Below are positions 35,201 through 46,676 of a stretch of DNA of 64,000 bases, piece by piece. The stretch lies in the NCBI GenBank assembly GCA_003254925.1, contig QANZ01044487.1, forward strand, positions 46,950 through 110,949, read 5' to 3'. The position numbers were made by a program, and so were the translations under genes. Source of the stretch: Chamaecrista fasciculata (lineage: Eukaryota; Streptophyta; Magnoliopsida; Fabales; Fabaceae). Within the stretch, counting starts at the first letter, position 1, and each line of letters opens with the position of its first letter. Below the pieces are notes generated by a model, which had not been told where the DNA came from, searched no databases, and worked only from the letters and a program-made list of their open reading frames with translations.

Positions 35201-38200
35201 ATCATAGAATGGAGCTGCGCATCCAGAAAAAATAAATAAGTACCTTATCTAATTTGCATGACTCAAGCAGAGATAGACGTTTATCTTGGATCCAGCGGAG
35301 AATATACGAGTGGAACAACTCTTTTGCATCTACTCCACCTTTGATGGGACTGAGAAAGAAATGAAACAAGATAGTGTTAAGCTGAGCAGCAGGAATTCAA
35401 TTTATCACAACAACAGGGCTACACCATAACAAGAACACTTACTTAAGATTCCAGCTGACAAGGTCCCTCTGGAAGTCTGACGTTGCAATCACAAGTTCGG
35501 CTACAGGTGGTGAAGGGCCAGTTGGTGGACAAGAAATGAGGAAAGCTCTTAGTCTATTGCAAAGTTCAGTGCTGTATATAGATGCAGATAGATTTGGTAG
35601 GTCTACAAAGCTGTCAAAATATATGGAATGAACAATATTAGAATTTTTTTAAGCAACATTAATTGTCTAACAAACTTCTAGACAGGAACATATGCAAGTG
35701 ATATCAACACTATAAATATTTCTAGTGTAAAGAAATTCAAAAATAGCTTCTCTGTCCAAGAATCAAGGCTCTGTACCAATTAAGTGATCATCATATTATA
35801 GTAGACTTTGATTCAACAATGAGAATCCGTTTCTAAAAGTTTAAACCATTAGATATTAATAAACATATATGAAGCTGAAAGAAAGGCAAGTAATAACAAT
35901 AAAAAAATAATTGCAACAGCTATAATAACTTTATTCAAATCTGAGACAAAATAAGAAAACCATCCTTCTCTTCTGTCACTTTCCGAGCTTTTATGAACTT
36001 ATATTTGGTGGAAGCTAATTTGTTAGAGGAGTTGTTTTCTTGTGCGGCTCTCATCAACTGTGACTACTGCCCACTTTGATTTCATTAAAGATAACATGAT
36101 TGGTGTGCCCTCACATTCAGCCTCAAAAAATTCAGAATTAACTCCAGAATTCATATAAGCAAGAAAGAGACCTTTCTAAAATTTGTGAGAAACACACTGT
36201 TATGTTATCACCCAAGTTATTGAGACATTTCTTACACCAAGCTCAGATTTGACTACTCTTTTAGGAGAGTTGCGATGATTAATAGCAACTCCATTATATA
36301 CGTGTATCATTTTAGCCAATTCCAATGGACAGGTGTATGATATTGTGTTAGTCATTTGAATAGAATAATAGTGTGTATCTACTAAGGGCAATTAATTATA
36401 TCGCATTTACTACGAGTTGGAGTCAGACATATTTTGGTATGATTGTTTGTCTCAACACAGATATAGCTTAACCTAAGCTTGCAAAACTAGAATAACTGGG
36501 CAACTAGTGACAATTCAATTGCCATTCATCTACAATTGAAATTGACAAGGTAAGATAGTTCAGAGGTATATCTTGACATGAGGGAGGAGCCGCTTTCAAC
36601 ATTTAGGCACTGGTTATCAGAAAATAATATGGCTATGACAAAATAAGACATGACTGTCAAGCAAAGTTCCAACAAAAGGTCATGCTCCAGGACTGAAATA
36701 TCACATTTGATACATATAAGATGATGTAAGATATTGATAATACCTGGGAAGTATATTTTGATTATGAATCTGGATGTCAGTGTAGATTTCATTCCTAAAA
36801 TTTGTGCATAGCGCTTTCATCTTCTGGTAAGCAGTAGAAGTTGTAATGCTGTCCATCAGATGGCCTTCATTGTTGTTAGTAATATACTCCTCTGTTTCAC
36901 TCAGGTGCCTTCTGGACCTCTTTTTCGCAGCAACCTGGTGGGAGATACTAGAAGTGAGTACAGGAAACATGTTATTTAACTAGCAAAGTATAACCCTGAA
37001 AATCTCAAATTAGTCAACCTGAAAATAGTGACAGAAAGCAGTTTGAGCCTCAGGAGATAATATATCATGAAGAACCTTGTAAAGTTTAACAGCAGGCTCC
37101 AAGGCAGGGGCTGCAATGCCAGATGAAGGTTTGAAAACCTCTGTGATACCCGAAAAAGATGACTCATCAAGTGACTTGTAATTCTCAAAAGCAACCGTGA
37201 GTATCTGTTCAATTTGATCCTTTGTCTCTCCTAGTATTCGGTTCTGTTCACAACAGTCAAATTCAATATTAAGTTAAATAAAGATCCATAGAACTATTTA
37301 AAGGAAGAATATACTAACATAGCACATTCAGTTCAACAATATAACTAAAATGTAGCAGATGTAAAAATAGGATTACCAAGAAAAACTACAGATACAGACA
37401 GTACCAAGTGCTAATTGTTAAGATTACACTACTTGAAACAGAAAATTCAATAGTACCTCCTGGTGGCTCAAAGAAGTCTTGCCATTACTCTTCATGATAA
37501 CAGGTGTTAGTAGATCGTACACCAAGTTGAGGCAATCTGCTGTTGGTGTAGCCACATCCATTACATAAGATAGATACCTAAATACATAGAAAATGAGGAA
37601 TACCAAGAAGATGATCAATCAGGTAAAGTTTAAACAGCATATCAAATGAATTTAATATTTCAACAAAGAATAACAGATTAGCCTCACATTACCTTAACTT
37701 AGTATATATTTCGGACACCCCGTAATAAGATGCAAACTCTGTTAGAAGCCATTTCCATGGACCATGTAACACTAGGTTTCTCTGTTGAAAGCCTTGAACT
37801 TTCATGGCAACTTCTAAAACCAGGTCATATGCAACTGTCTCTGCCACAGAGCCACACTGCTACCACATAAGAGACAACAATGTGAACCAGCTTGAGAGTT
37901 ATTATAGGAAAATCACAATTCAGATTATAGGATAACATTTAGCAATTAAATTCTCTAAAATCAAATGCTTTATTCACCGTCATCTGATAGTTGTCAAGGA
38001 CTATTAGATGCTTTTATATTCCATTCTTGGGGATAGGTACAGGATGAAAATACTGCTTCGCATTAGACTTTGAATAGAGATGGCGAGGTCAAAATACTTT
38101 ATGATACCACACTTTTGGCAGTCCCAAAAAGTTAATGTTCCTCAGGTAAATCCAGTGGTAGAGATATTCTAAAGTAACCTAACATGTTATACAACAAGGC

Positions 38201-41200
38201 CTGGGAAATTCTTGGGAGATAATACTGCCTTTTCAATTTTAGGCAGTTTCTCAGTTCCTGTTTTCTTGGAAAATTACGAAGTTGCAAGTAAAATCCCCTA
38301 TTTACTTGGCATCCATCCTAGTATAACCATGTATAGAAAAAAAAGAAAACAGCTCATAAAAATTGAGTTTTAGATTATCACTTCACGTAATAAAGACCCC
38401 GTGACGTTAACAGTAGGCAGTAGCTAACCTTAAGACTATTGTCGTCTGAACTTGTTGAATAATTTATATAAAGTTGTATCTTTCCCACAAGCTCATGGTC
38501 AGGCTCATGATAAATGGGCCACCAGCGTAATTTGTCAGCCTGCATTCAGATTGAAAATGAGCTTTACAATAACAATTCATCACTTCTAACTAGAACCAAT
38601 AAAACCTTGTGGGAAAATTGCAGAAGAAAATTATTACCGGGTCATCAGCAATAGTAGCCACTTGGACAAGAACACGGCCAACATGCTTCCCCTTGGAATC
38701 TTGGACTTCAACAAGCAGATCATCTCCCAAGCTATCTGGAAAACTGTAAAGAAGTCAGCAGTATATTCAGAAAGTACAGTCATAAAAGACTAGGAAACAC
38801 TACTTACAACACATGGGTTTCCCCTGATCCAGGCTGCATTCTAATGGTATCTTCTTCAGTCACGCTTTTCAGTCTTAATGAACAGAAGTATGATTCTGAA
38901 AATATTATGTGCAAAAAAATTAAAAAAAAAAAAAAGGAAAAAGGTGATAGAAAAAAGTNGAAAAAGGTGATAGAAAAAAGTTTTAAAAGAAAAACGTAAA
39001 TAAAACAGGAACTAGAATATATTGTTCATGAAGATAGACTGACATGAAAGGCCATACACAAACATATTGAATAAAGCAGGAACTAAATTTACACATCAAT
39101 GCAGAAGATAAAAGGCCATACTAGAAGTGAAGCAAAGAGTGAAGATTTCCAGTTCCAGAAAGACCAAAGATCTTTTTATTTTTGAGGAAAAAGAAATTGT
39201 TGGGGTAAAAGATGAAATGAAAGAAAAAATTACATAAAGTAACGATTGGATTTCTAAAGTACTTCAAAAGGATTAGGTGGTAAATCCCACGTTAATATCA
39301 AGTCCTGACAACAAGTAAAAATAATAATTGGATGAAACAGATTTTCATCCAGAAGCAAAAAATAATGAGACAACACATGCCACAAGTGTCTTAAAACTTC
39401 TTCTCAAATGACATGTAAAACTTTCAAGGAATGATAATGAATTATTAGCCAATAATCAGGTGATACTTCCTGTATAATTTATTCCTACATACAGAGAGTA
39501 GGCAGCTCAAGCAATAAGCACCTGATCTCAGTGTAAGTTTCTGGAAAATTTAACCCTCGGTTATAAATAATTACAAAATATGAAATAAAACAAAGACCCA
39601 AATTCAATCAAGACAAATTTTCATCTTTAAGTCAAGCACATGACTAAGTACTAAATTCACAGAATCATGAGTAAGATATGAAAAGATGAAACTTCTCCAT
39701 TAATATCCCCCTTTCACTGAAGCAACTGCAACATTCCACAAACCTAGAGACTTTCTAGTGAGACTAGGATAGAAGGCAACAATATAAAATATTCATTGGA
39801 AACAGCACTTCTTCATAGGTTGTAAGGTAATGCAAAGAAAATAGTATCCTCAGTTTTCATGTACCTTGCACAGCTTCATGTGATGATGGCGAGTTCCGAA
39901 GAGTTGTTACACCAGCTTTCAAGAGTCCAGACACCTGCTGTATATATCTGGTGCTAGCATGCACATATGCCAAGCTTTGCTGTGTGAAGGAACCATTTGC
40001 AGGAAGCCGAGGTGAAAATCGAACTTTTCTGAGGGCTTGCCATCCAGAAGAGAGACTATACTGCAAACTGGAAAAATGGTGTCTCACAGACTCCATTTTA
40101 ATTGTTGGCGTCCTTAATGATGAAATGCTACAGCCAGAAGGGGTGTCCAAACCCAATTTGACTTTACGTACTGCACAGTGAGAGACATATCAACAAAGAC
40201 TCAATATGGAGAAACTAATTGGGTGAATAGTCAAAACTGACATCAAACTATACCTTGTACTTTCATCTTGCCAATAAGCTTTTTAGGTTTTGGAGCAACA
40301 CCCTCACTGGAAGGCTCTGACTTATGCTTCACCATTAGTTCATCCTCTGATTGCAACAGGACCTGCCGCAGCCTACAGTTCGAAAATTTGTAATTCCAGT
40401 AAGTCAAGATAATAACAATCCATAAATGATAATTTGAGACAAGTAAGAACCATGGTTCATAACATCTATTTTTGCAACTAGTGACCTATTGTTGTTCCCA
40501 GTTCTTTCACAACTAGCAATGCTAAGAGCTAAATTGACCAATACACCTTTTTATATTAAGAGCTTATATCTATTTCAGATACGCATTGTCCTAAATGGAT
40601 GCTTCCCACTTATGGGGCCAGACCATGTGAAGTTATCTGAACTTCTCTCCTATCAAGAGTTTTATATAGTACCATAAAGCAAAGATCAACTTGTAACAGA
40701 ATCATACAACAAGAGGATGGATGGAATAGAGGACGAATCCAAACTCACCCAAATGCATCTCTTAGAAAAGAACATTCATTTTCTAGAAACACAGGAGCTT
40801 CCATGCATTGCATTGCCCAGGCATGAAGACAAAGACGCACACAAGCATCATAGGCTATCACAGCATACCATGGCCCAAGAGCACTGAAATAGATTCACAA
40901 AAGCATATAACTATATAAGCACATAATTAATGAATACAAGCTGGAAGAGCACCTCACTTAATCATCAGCACAATTAACATAAATGATACCTCGCATGAAA
41001 GGTTGGCAAGCGAGCTGGGTGTGAACTTGAAGATGCAGCAGCCTCTGAGCCAGTAGCAGTTCTGCGAAAAAAGTTCAATTCAAAATAAGACAATGATGGA
41101 TCTAATTAGGTTTGTTTAACAAGAAATTCAGTGTATTTTTTACAAGGCAAAGAACTCAAGTTCCTTGACATGCTTGTTCTTGTCAAATATACTAACCTAA

Positions 41201-42418
41201 CAAATTGGTCAGGGTTCTCATTTCCGATACTGTTCTCTACTTTATCCTGAGACACAGATTTATGAGTAGTAAATTCATTTCCAGTAGAAAACTCTCTTAA
41301 ACCAGCATTGTGTGGAGCTGCATGAGCTTTAGAAGCTGCAATATTCTCAGACGTTTGTTTGATTTCTTGACCAGAACTGCAAAATGGGGGTGCACTGGGA
41401 ATGTCTTCGTCATCACCTTCATCATCATCAGACAACCGTCCATCCTGTGTATTTTCATACCAGAAATAATCAGGTATTATATTTGTAGATGGTAACTGGT
41501 AAATATTAAAAGCTAAATCATACAAAACAGAGAGATAAGTTACAAACTAAGCCTCATGCCTAATTTAGGACACTGAAAAAGTAATTATTAGCATCTAGCA
41601 CGATACAGACATGAAACTTGATTAGGTTATATCTTCTTCTATATCATTGCATACCTTCTCAGTAGCATGTTTCACATTCATCCTTGAGTGCACGCTAGAA
41701 GCGTACCCCTCTGAAACATAAGCTCGAGTCCTTGGCACAGTGCCATTAACGCTTCCTACCTGTGTGGTAGAGAATTCTGATTCTGCAGCAGAATCTGATG
41801 ACTCATCCTCCGTAAAATTACTTTGCATTACATTCCCATTTCCCCTCATGAATCGGTTTCTAACAACACCAGTTCTACCAGCCACTGTTTCTCTTGAGGA
41901 ACTCACCTCAGAGTAGGCGTAGTCACTACCGTATCGGGACGGCATTTGCCGGAGATTCCCATATCTCTGTGCGGCACCACCGGCGACTCTGTGATCCTGG
42001 GGAGATGAATCCAGTGAATATCTCCCGCCATAAACCTCCCCATCAGAATCATCACTGGCATCATTGTCGGAATTAGTACCACTGTCATCAGCCATAGTTG
42101 ATACAGGGATTGCATTGGCAGGAAGATGCCCACTTCTGAATTTTGCTGGCGGCGGTAAGCCGAATCCTCTGACGCCACCGCCCTTCATTCCACTAACAGG
42201 ATCAATTCGAGATCTTAAACTTGAATTCGTCAATGGAACTTCCTTCTGAGAATAAAGGAAAACCGGGGCTCACAAATATCAAACATACATTTCAGAGATA
42301 GCAGGCTATTTGCCTAAATCCAACTTTTGATACAAGAAGATGAAGAAAGCAAGTGAAATATGTATAGACAAACCTGAACCCATCGAAGTGCATTCTTGTC
42401 AAGCCCTTCAGTGAACAT
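32284..42418 (-). CDS. Large conserved plant protein with C2-like and MUN-like regions, about 1238 aa
   Basis: Twenty-two coding exons (minus): 42374-42418, 41655-42245, 41197-41444, 40990-41061, 40749-40883, 40254-40372, 39865-40170, 38808-38895, 38638-38743, 38429-38539, 37693-37856, 37457-37577, 37019-37243, 36744-36934, 35443-35610, 35244-35349, 34880-35017, 34232-34393, 33956-34156, 33043-33237, 32873-32944, 32284-32436. All phases close. The start MFTEGLDKNALRWVQ is conserved-looking. The N-terminal third is Ser/Asp-rich and likely disordered. Residues about 508-607 look like a C2 domain (VFFPDSLGDDLLVEVQDSKG ... LVGKIQLYINYS). The C-terminal half is helical and resembles the MUN/DUF810-type tethering fold (VGILLNSMKRMLDILRPRV; ETHVFIAICRSYWDRMGQ). 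A role in vesicle tethering is inference only. From memory the Arabidopsis counterparts are At4g24610 and At5g65440, which have no settled function. Confidence 0.87.
38937..38981. repeat. Perfect 22-bp duplication around a single N
   Basis: The 22 bases at 38937-38958 are repeated exactly at 38960-38981 with the N at 38959 between them. It lies in an intron and is probably an unmerged contig overlap. Confidence 0.8.
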
Positions 42419-43313
42419 GGTAGCGATCGAGTCTTCACCAGCAAAAGCGACCAAATCTCAGGTAACCCTCAAGAAAATGCGCATTAAATGGGAAACTTGA
42501 CTTAAGAATAATACTATACGGAGTGGGAGACAGTAATTCTAGGATAGCAGTTTAACGTGTAAATCGAAGTTGAGGGTTTCACTGAAAGACGGAGTAATGG
42601 CAGAGTAAGGTTTGAGATTGAGGAAGAAGAGAGGTTTACTTCCCCAAAAAGCTATCTTTGTTTTTTCGGCTCCCGGAGAAGAAGAGAGACCCACCTCTGC
42701 AAATCCCTCTTTGGTGAAAATCTCTGCGTTGTCTGTAAAATACATTTCTTTTCTTTTTTGGTAAAATATAATATTTCGATTCATTTCCACCCGAGAATTT
42801 TGTTTCGCTGCATTTATTTTTACAGGGAAAAAATAATTGCTAGATTTCGTCAATGAACGTCTTTACAATATTGATACTATAATCAAGCATTTTCAATTAG
42901 ATAATAGAGGTCGGCTACTCGGGCTAGGGAAGACAATTGTTTAGAATTGTTAAACTTTATAGTAGTCCAAAAAAGTTAACTGATATAAATTATTTACCAT
43001 ATATCAAATAAGTTATAAATAATAAAAATTAAGATACTTAGCTTTAAGATACTTAAATAAATGGATATTTAAGATACTTAATAATTAATTAGAATATTTT
43101 ATAGCTATTTTATATTTAATTTTTTATTTTAAAATACAAATTAATTATAATGTAATTTATTTATTTTAATTGATAAAGACTAGATATTAAATAATATTCA
43201 ATTTATAAAATAAGATTTTTTTTCTTTTGGTAAACAGAATATTCTATTTTACATCTATATATTTTCCGGATATTTTACATATTTCAGATTTGATATGAAT
43301 ATAGGTATTAATC
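42419..43313. other. 5' region of the C2/MUN-like gene and AT-rich DNA
   Basis: The first about 330 bases are mixed-composition leader/promoter sequence. The remainder is AT-rich with no gene seen. Confidence 0.45.
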
Positions 43314-43470
43314 TTATATCTTATGGTTCCACCCCTTTCTAGTCGTTCACATTTTAAAACTATAGTAAAAAATTAATAATAAGAGGAAAATTATTATTTG
43401 ATAACTTTTTTTTTACTGAATTAACGATTTAGTCCATCATTTACCGTTAGGGCACGTAAATCCTCTGATA
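43314..43470 (+). mobile_element. Helitron-like element, copy 3 (diverged)
   Basis: Starts TCTTATATCTTATGGTTCCACC and ends gttagggcacgtaaatcctCTGA followed by T. It aligns along its length with the copies at 14090 and 14484 but is more diverged, and the hairpin has lost its left arm. CTGA still fits CTRR. Confidence 0.5.
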
Positions 43471-44303
43471 TATTAGATATCCTTGACCTTACATTTAATT
43501 TCTCCCCAGCAAAACGGCAGCGTATGGTGGAGGAAGAAAAGAAACGAAGATGGTAGCGGAAAGGAGGATGCGATTCCGCAGAAAAAGCGCACGTAGTTGA
43601 TACTTTCTGGCAAAAGTAACGGGCTTTCCCGACGTGGCAAAACGGTGGGCCGTTTGTTCAAGTTTAGCTTTATATTAATTAATCTATTAATTTTATCATT
43701 TTTAATTCAGACATTAAATAGTCGAACGTTGTTGTGGGAACACTTCTACTTTTTGTCAATTGTCGTAATTGCGTATACTTATAAAAAATGAATGTAATAC
43801 TTTGCGAGGTTTTCCACATAAGTCGCACAATAGAGCATGCACATGGAGGTGGGTCCCGTTTCACACCAATTCTTTCTTCAATTCTTTCGTTCTTCTCACT
43901 TCACTTGCAGCTAGTAGCCACTAACACTTCCGTAACAACTGTCACGGATTTGTTAATATTTTGATTTAAATCTTAAAATTTTATGATTTTATGATAAGCG
44001 AATCGATCTCAATTTATGATTTATTAGAATTTTATTGATGATATAATTTTATATATTAGATTTTACGATTTTATCCTCGATCGATCTTACGATTTTATTA
44101 TCGATCCTACTATTTTTAATTTTTTATTGAAATATGACAACTCTCGAATAATTTTATACTTATAAATAATTTTTATGCTATTAATTACACTACTTATTTG
44201 TACATGAAATATAAGAAAATAAAATGAATATATTTTGATGCATTCAAATTAATTAAATGATAAACATATTATGTATGAATATTAGTTATTTATTTAGCTG
44301 AAG
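43471..44303. other. Intergenic DNA without a supported gene
   Basis: Moderate GC to about 43650, then AT-rich DNA with repeated attttatgattttat and cgatcga motifs (43960-44110). No coding exon could be supported. Confidence 0.45.
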
Positions 44304-44750
44304 TGCACTTTTAGTCCCATAACTTTGACAAATGTCTCAATTTTTGGTCCCATAACTTTTATTTTTGCAATTTTGGTCCCATAATTTTGGCAAAGATCTC
44401 AATTTGGTCTCATTACTTTTTTTGTTGCAATTTTGGTCCCATAACTTCTGAAAATGTCCCAAGTCTCAAGCTAATTTCCATCTATTCTCTGTCGTTGAAA
44501 ATGATCTGACATATTGAGTTGAATAATGACGTGGCAAATATGGGTGAAATGAATTTAACTACAGATAATGGATGAAAATCAGCTTAGGACCAACGGTGAG
44601 ACGTTTTCAAAAGTTATAGAACTAAAATTGCAACGAAAAACGTTATGGGACCAAATTGAAACCTTTGTCAAAGTTGTGGGACCAAAATTACAATAAAAAA
44701 AGTTATAGGATCAAATTGAAATCTTTGCAATTTATTAGACGAAAAGTGCA
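44304..44750. mobile_element. Palindromic MITE/foldback with repeated 'ggtcccataac' modules
   Basis: Ends tgcactttt(a)gtc and gacgaaaagtgca are inverted. The left arm (44304-44460) has four tandem-like modules of ttttggtcccataactttt. The right arm (44590-44750) has the reverse complement (gttgtgggaccaaaattac). The spacer is about 130 bp and there is no ORF. Confidence 0.65.
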
Positions 44751-44986
44751 GTTAAACGTATTTATTTTTATGAATAAATTTTATGTATACATATTTGAAA
44801 TATATTATATTACTTTATATATATAAATATATATTTATAATTTTTTAAGTAGAATCTTCACATCGATCTATTTTATACTTCTTTAATTTTAAATAAAATG
44901 TAAGTCTTGACAATATTGGCTGCCCGTTCATTTTTATTGCCCGACCCGGACCGAACTTGACCCGTTCAAACGTTGAGGTGAGATCC

Positions 44987-45342
44987 TTGTTGAGTAGGGG
45001 TGTTCGCGGGCTGGGTTGGGTTGGGTTTAGGGCGGGTTGGTTTGGGCTGAAATTTTTCAAGGGCGGGTTGGTTTGGGTTGGGTTTTGGAAAAAAAATATT
45101 TTAGTCCAAACCAAACCAAACTAAACAATGGCGGGTTGGATTGGGCGGGTTGGCGGGCTAGCCCATTCCAATTTGCAAACATTTTTTTTAAAAAAAAAAT
45201 ACTTGACTCTACAATTTTTTTGTATTGAATTTTGAGAAAAAAGATTTCTTNGCCCAAACCAAACCAACCCAAACCTGCGGGTTGGGTTGGTTTTTGCGGG
45301 TTGGCGGGTTGGCCCGAACCGCTGAACACCCCTATTGTTGAG
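44987..45342. mobile_element. hAT-type MITE with intact 8-bp target duplication
   Basis: The element at 44995-45334 has ends TAGGGGTGTTCGC and GCTGAACACCCCTA. It is flanked by ttgttgag at 44987-44994 and 45335-45342. An 8-bp duplication is diagnostic of the hAT superfamily. The interior is a strand-asymmetric set of gcgggttggtttggg repeats with inverted counterparts (ccaaaccaaacc). A single N lies at 45251. No transposase is encoded. Confidence 0.85.
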
Positions 45343-46676
45343 TCAGATGACGGTGTGTCGTTTTCAGGGCATCCACAAACAGCTGTGAGGAAAATTATTG
45401 TAGCAGACATACGGTGACTTGGGAATATTTGATGGCAAAAGGACTAAAGAGTCAAGTCATGACGAAACTTTAATTTGAAAAAGATTTTGAATATTCGTCC
45501 AATAACAATAACGACAGCCGTTTGATTATGATTTCTTTTTAAATGACAAATGAATACGACATTATCATTTTGACGCAATGAAAATTTAGGTTCGTCCGCA
45601 TAAAGCTAATGATTCCGACAGCCACCAAACCTTCAGAGAGGCAGAAACATAAAAACATCACTTCCATGAAGTTTTATGGGACCGGTTGGCTCTGACCATT
45701 AAGGTCTCAACGCTCAATACCTCAAATTAGTAAAAATAGGAAGCCGAGAAGTTAGGTTACGCAACTCAAACAACCAATTCTCTATTTGAAACACTCGATA
45801 TCCAGTGAAAAAGCGTTGATTGCATTTCGCTTTCGCATACACAATCAGTCCATTACAAACATTATGGACAATTTCTAAAGGAAAGGTCATAGATGAGCAT
45901 GCTATAACTGTCAATGCATTGAGAAGTGCCAGTAAACTAGGTAAAAATTGAAGGAACTCGTGAGAATTAATTTTTTTCCCGCTAAGGATAACTTGCTTAT
46001 GAAGTAAGAATATATATATATTTAATTAATTATTGAAAGCTGTCAACTAATATAGAAAGTGAATCATTTTAAAATGTTAACCTTTTTGGTAATAAATAGT
46101 TAATAATGGAATGATCTCTGAATTGAAGACAGTGCCAGCTACATGTGAAAGAAAAGGTTCCACTAACTGTGATAGGATTATTCTTTTTTGCTTGGACCGT
46201 GTCTTAATTCTTATATCAAATCACGGCTTTTTTGGCAGGCTTTTTTTAGCAAGTTTGATATTGAACATAGAAAAAAGACAATGAACAAGTGAGCAAAATA
46301 TGATGCTGCTCACGCGTAAAGGAACGAGGTTGAGTCGAAGGGTGCAACATATTTTGCGGTGAATTAAATTTCATAAACTGAGTCACATCACATGTAATTC
46401 TGCGACGCGTTACCGTGTATGTAGCCTCAAATTATAAACAACGTATTAAGAAACTCTCTTTTTTTAATGATCAATTACGTAAATTCTTGGTTCCCCATTT
46501 GGTTACGATATTCAATGAAATCCTTGTTAGATCACCAAAACCCAACCACAGTAGGAAAAACATGCCATAAAAAATCACCAACTTCATTAAATATGGAGAT
46601 TTAACAATTCATCAATTTCGTTGCTGACTACTTTTCTTTCTTTGATGGATATTTAACTAATCTAGAATCTAATTGA
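45343..46676. other. Intergenic DNA downstream of the isomerase gene
   Basis: Contains the 3' UTR of the minus-strand isomerase gene at the right side. No other gene or clear element was seen. Confidence 0.5.

Noticed and set aside
41310..42249. Plus-strand frames opposite the C2/MUN-like gene
   Set aside because: Shadows of exons 2 and 3 on the minus strand.
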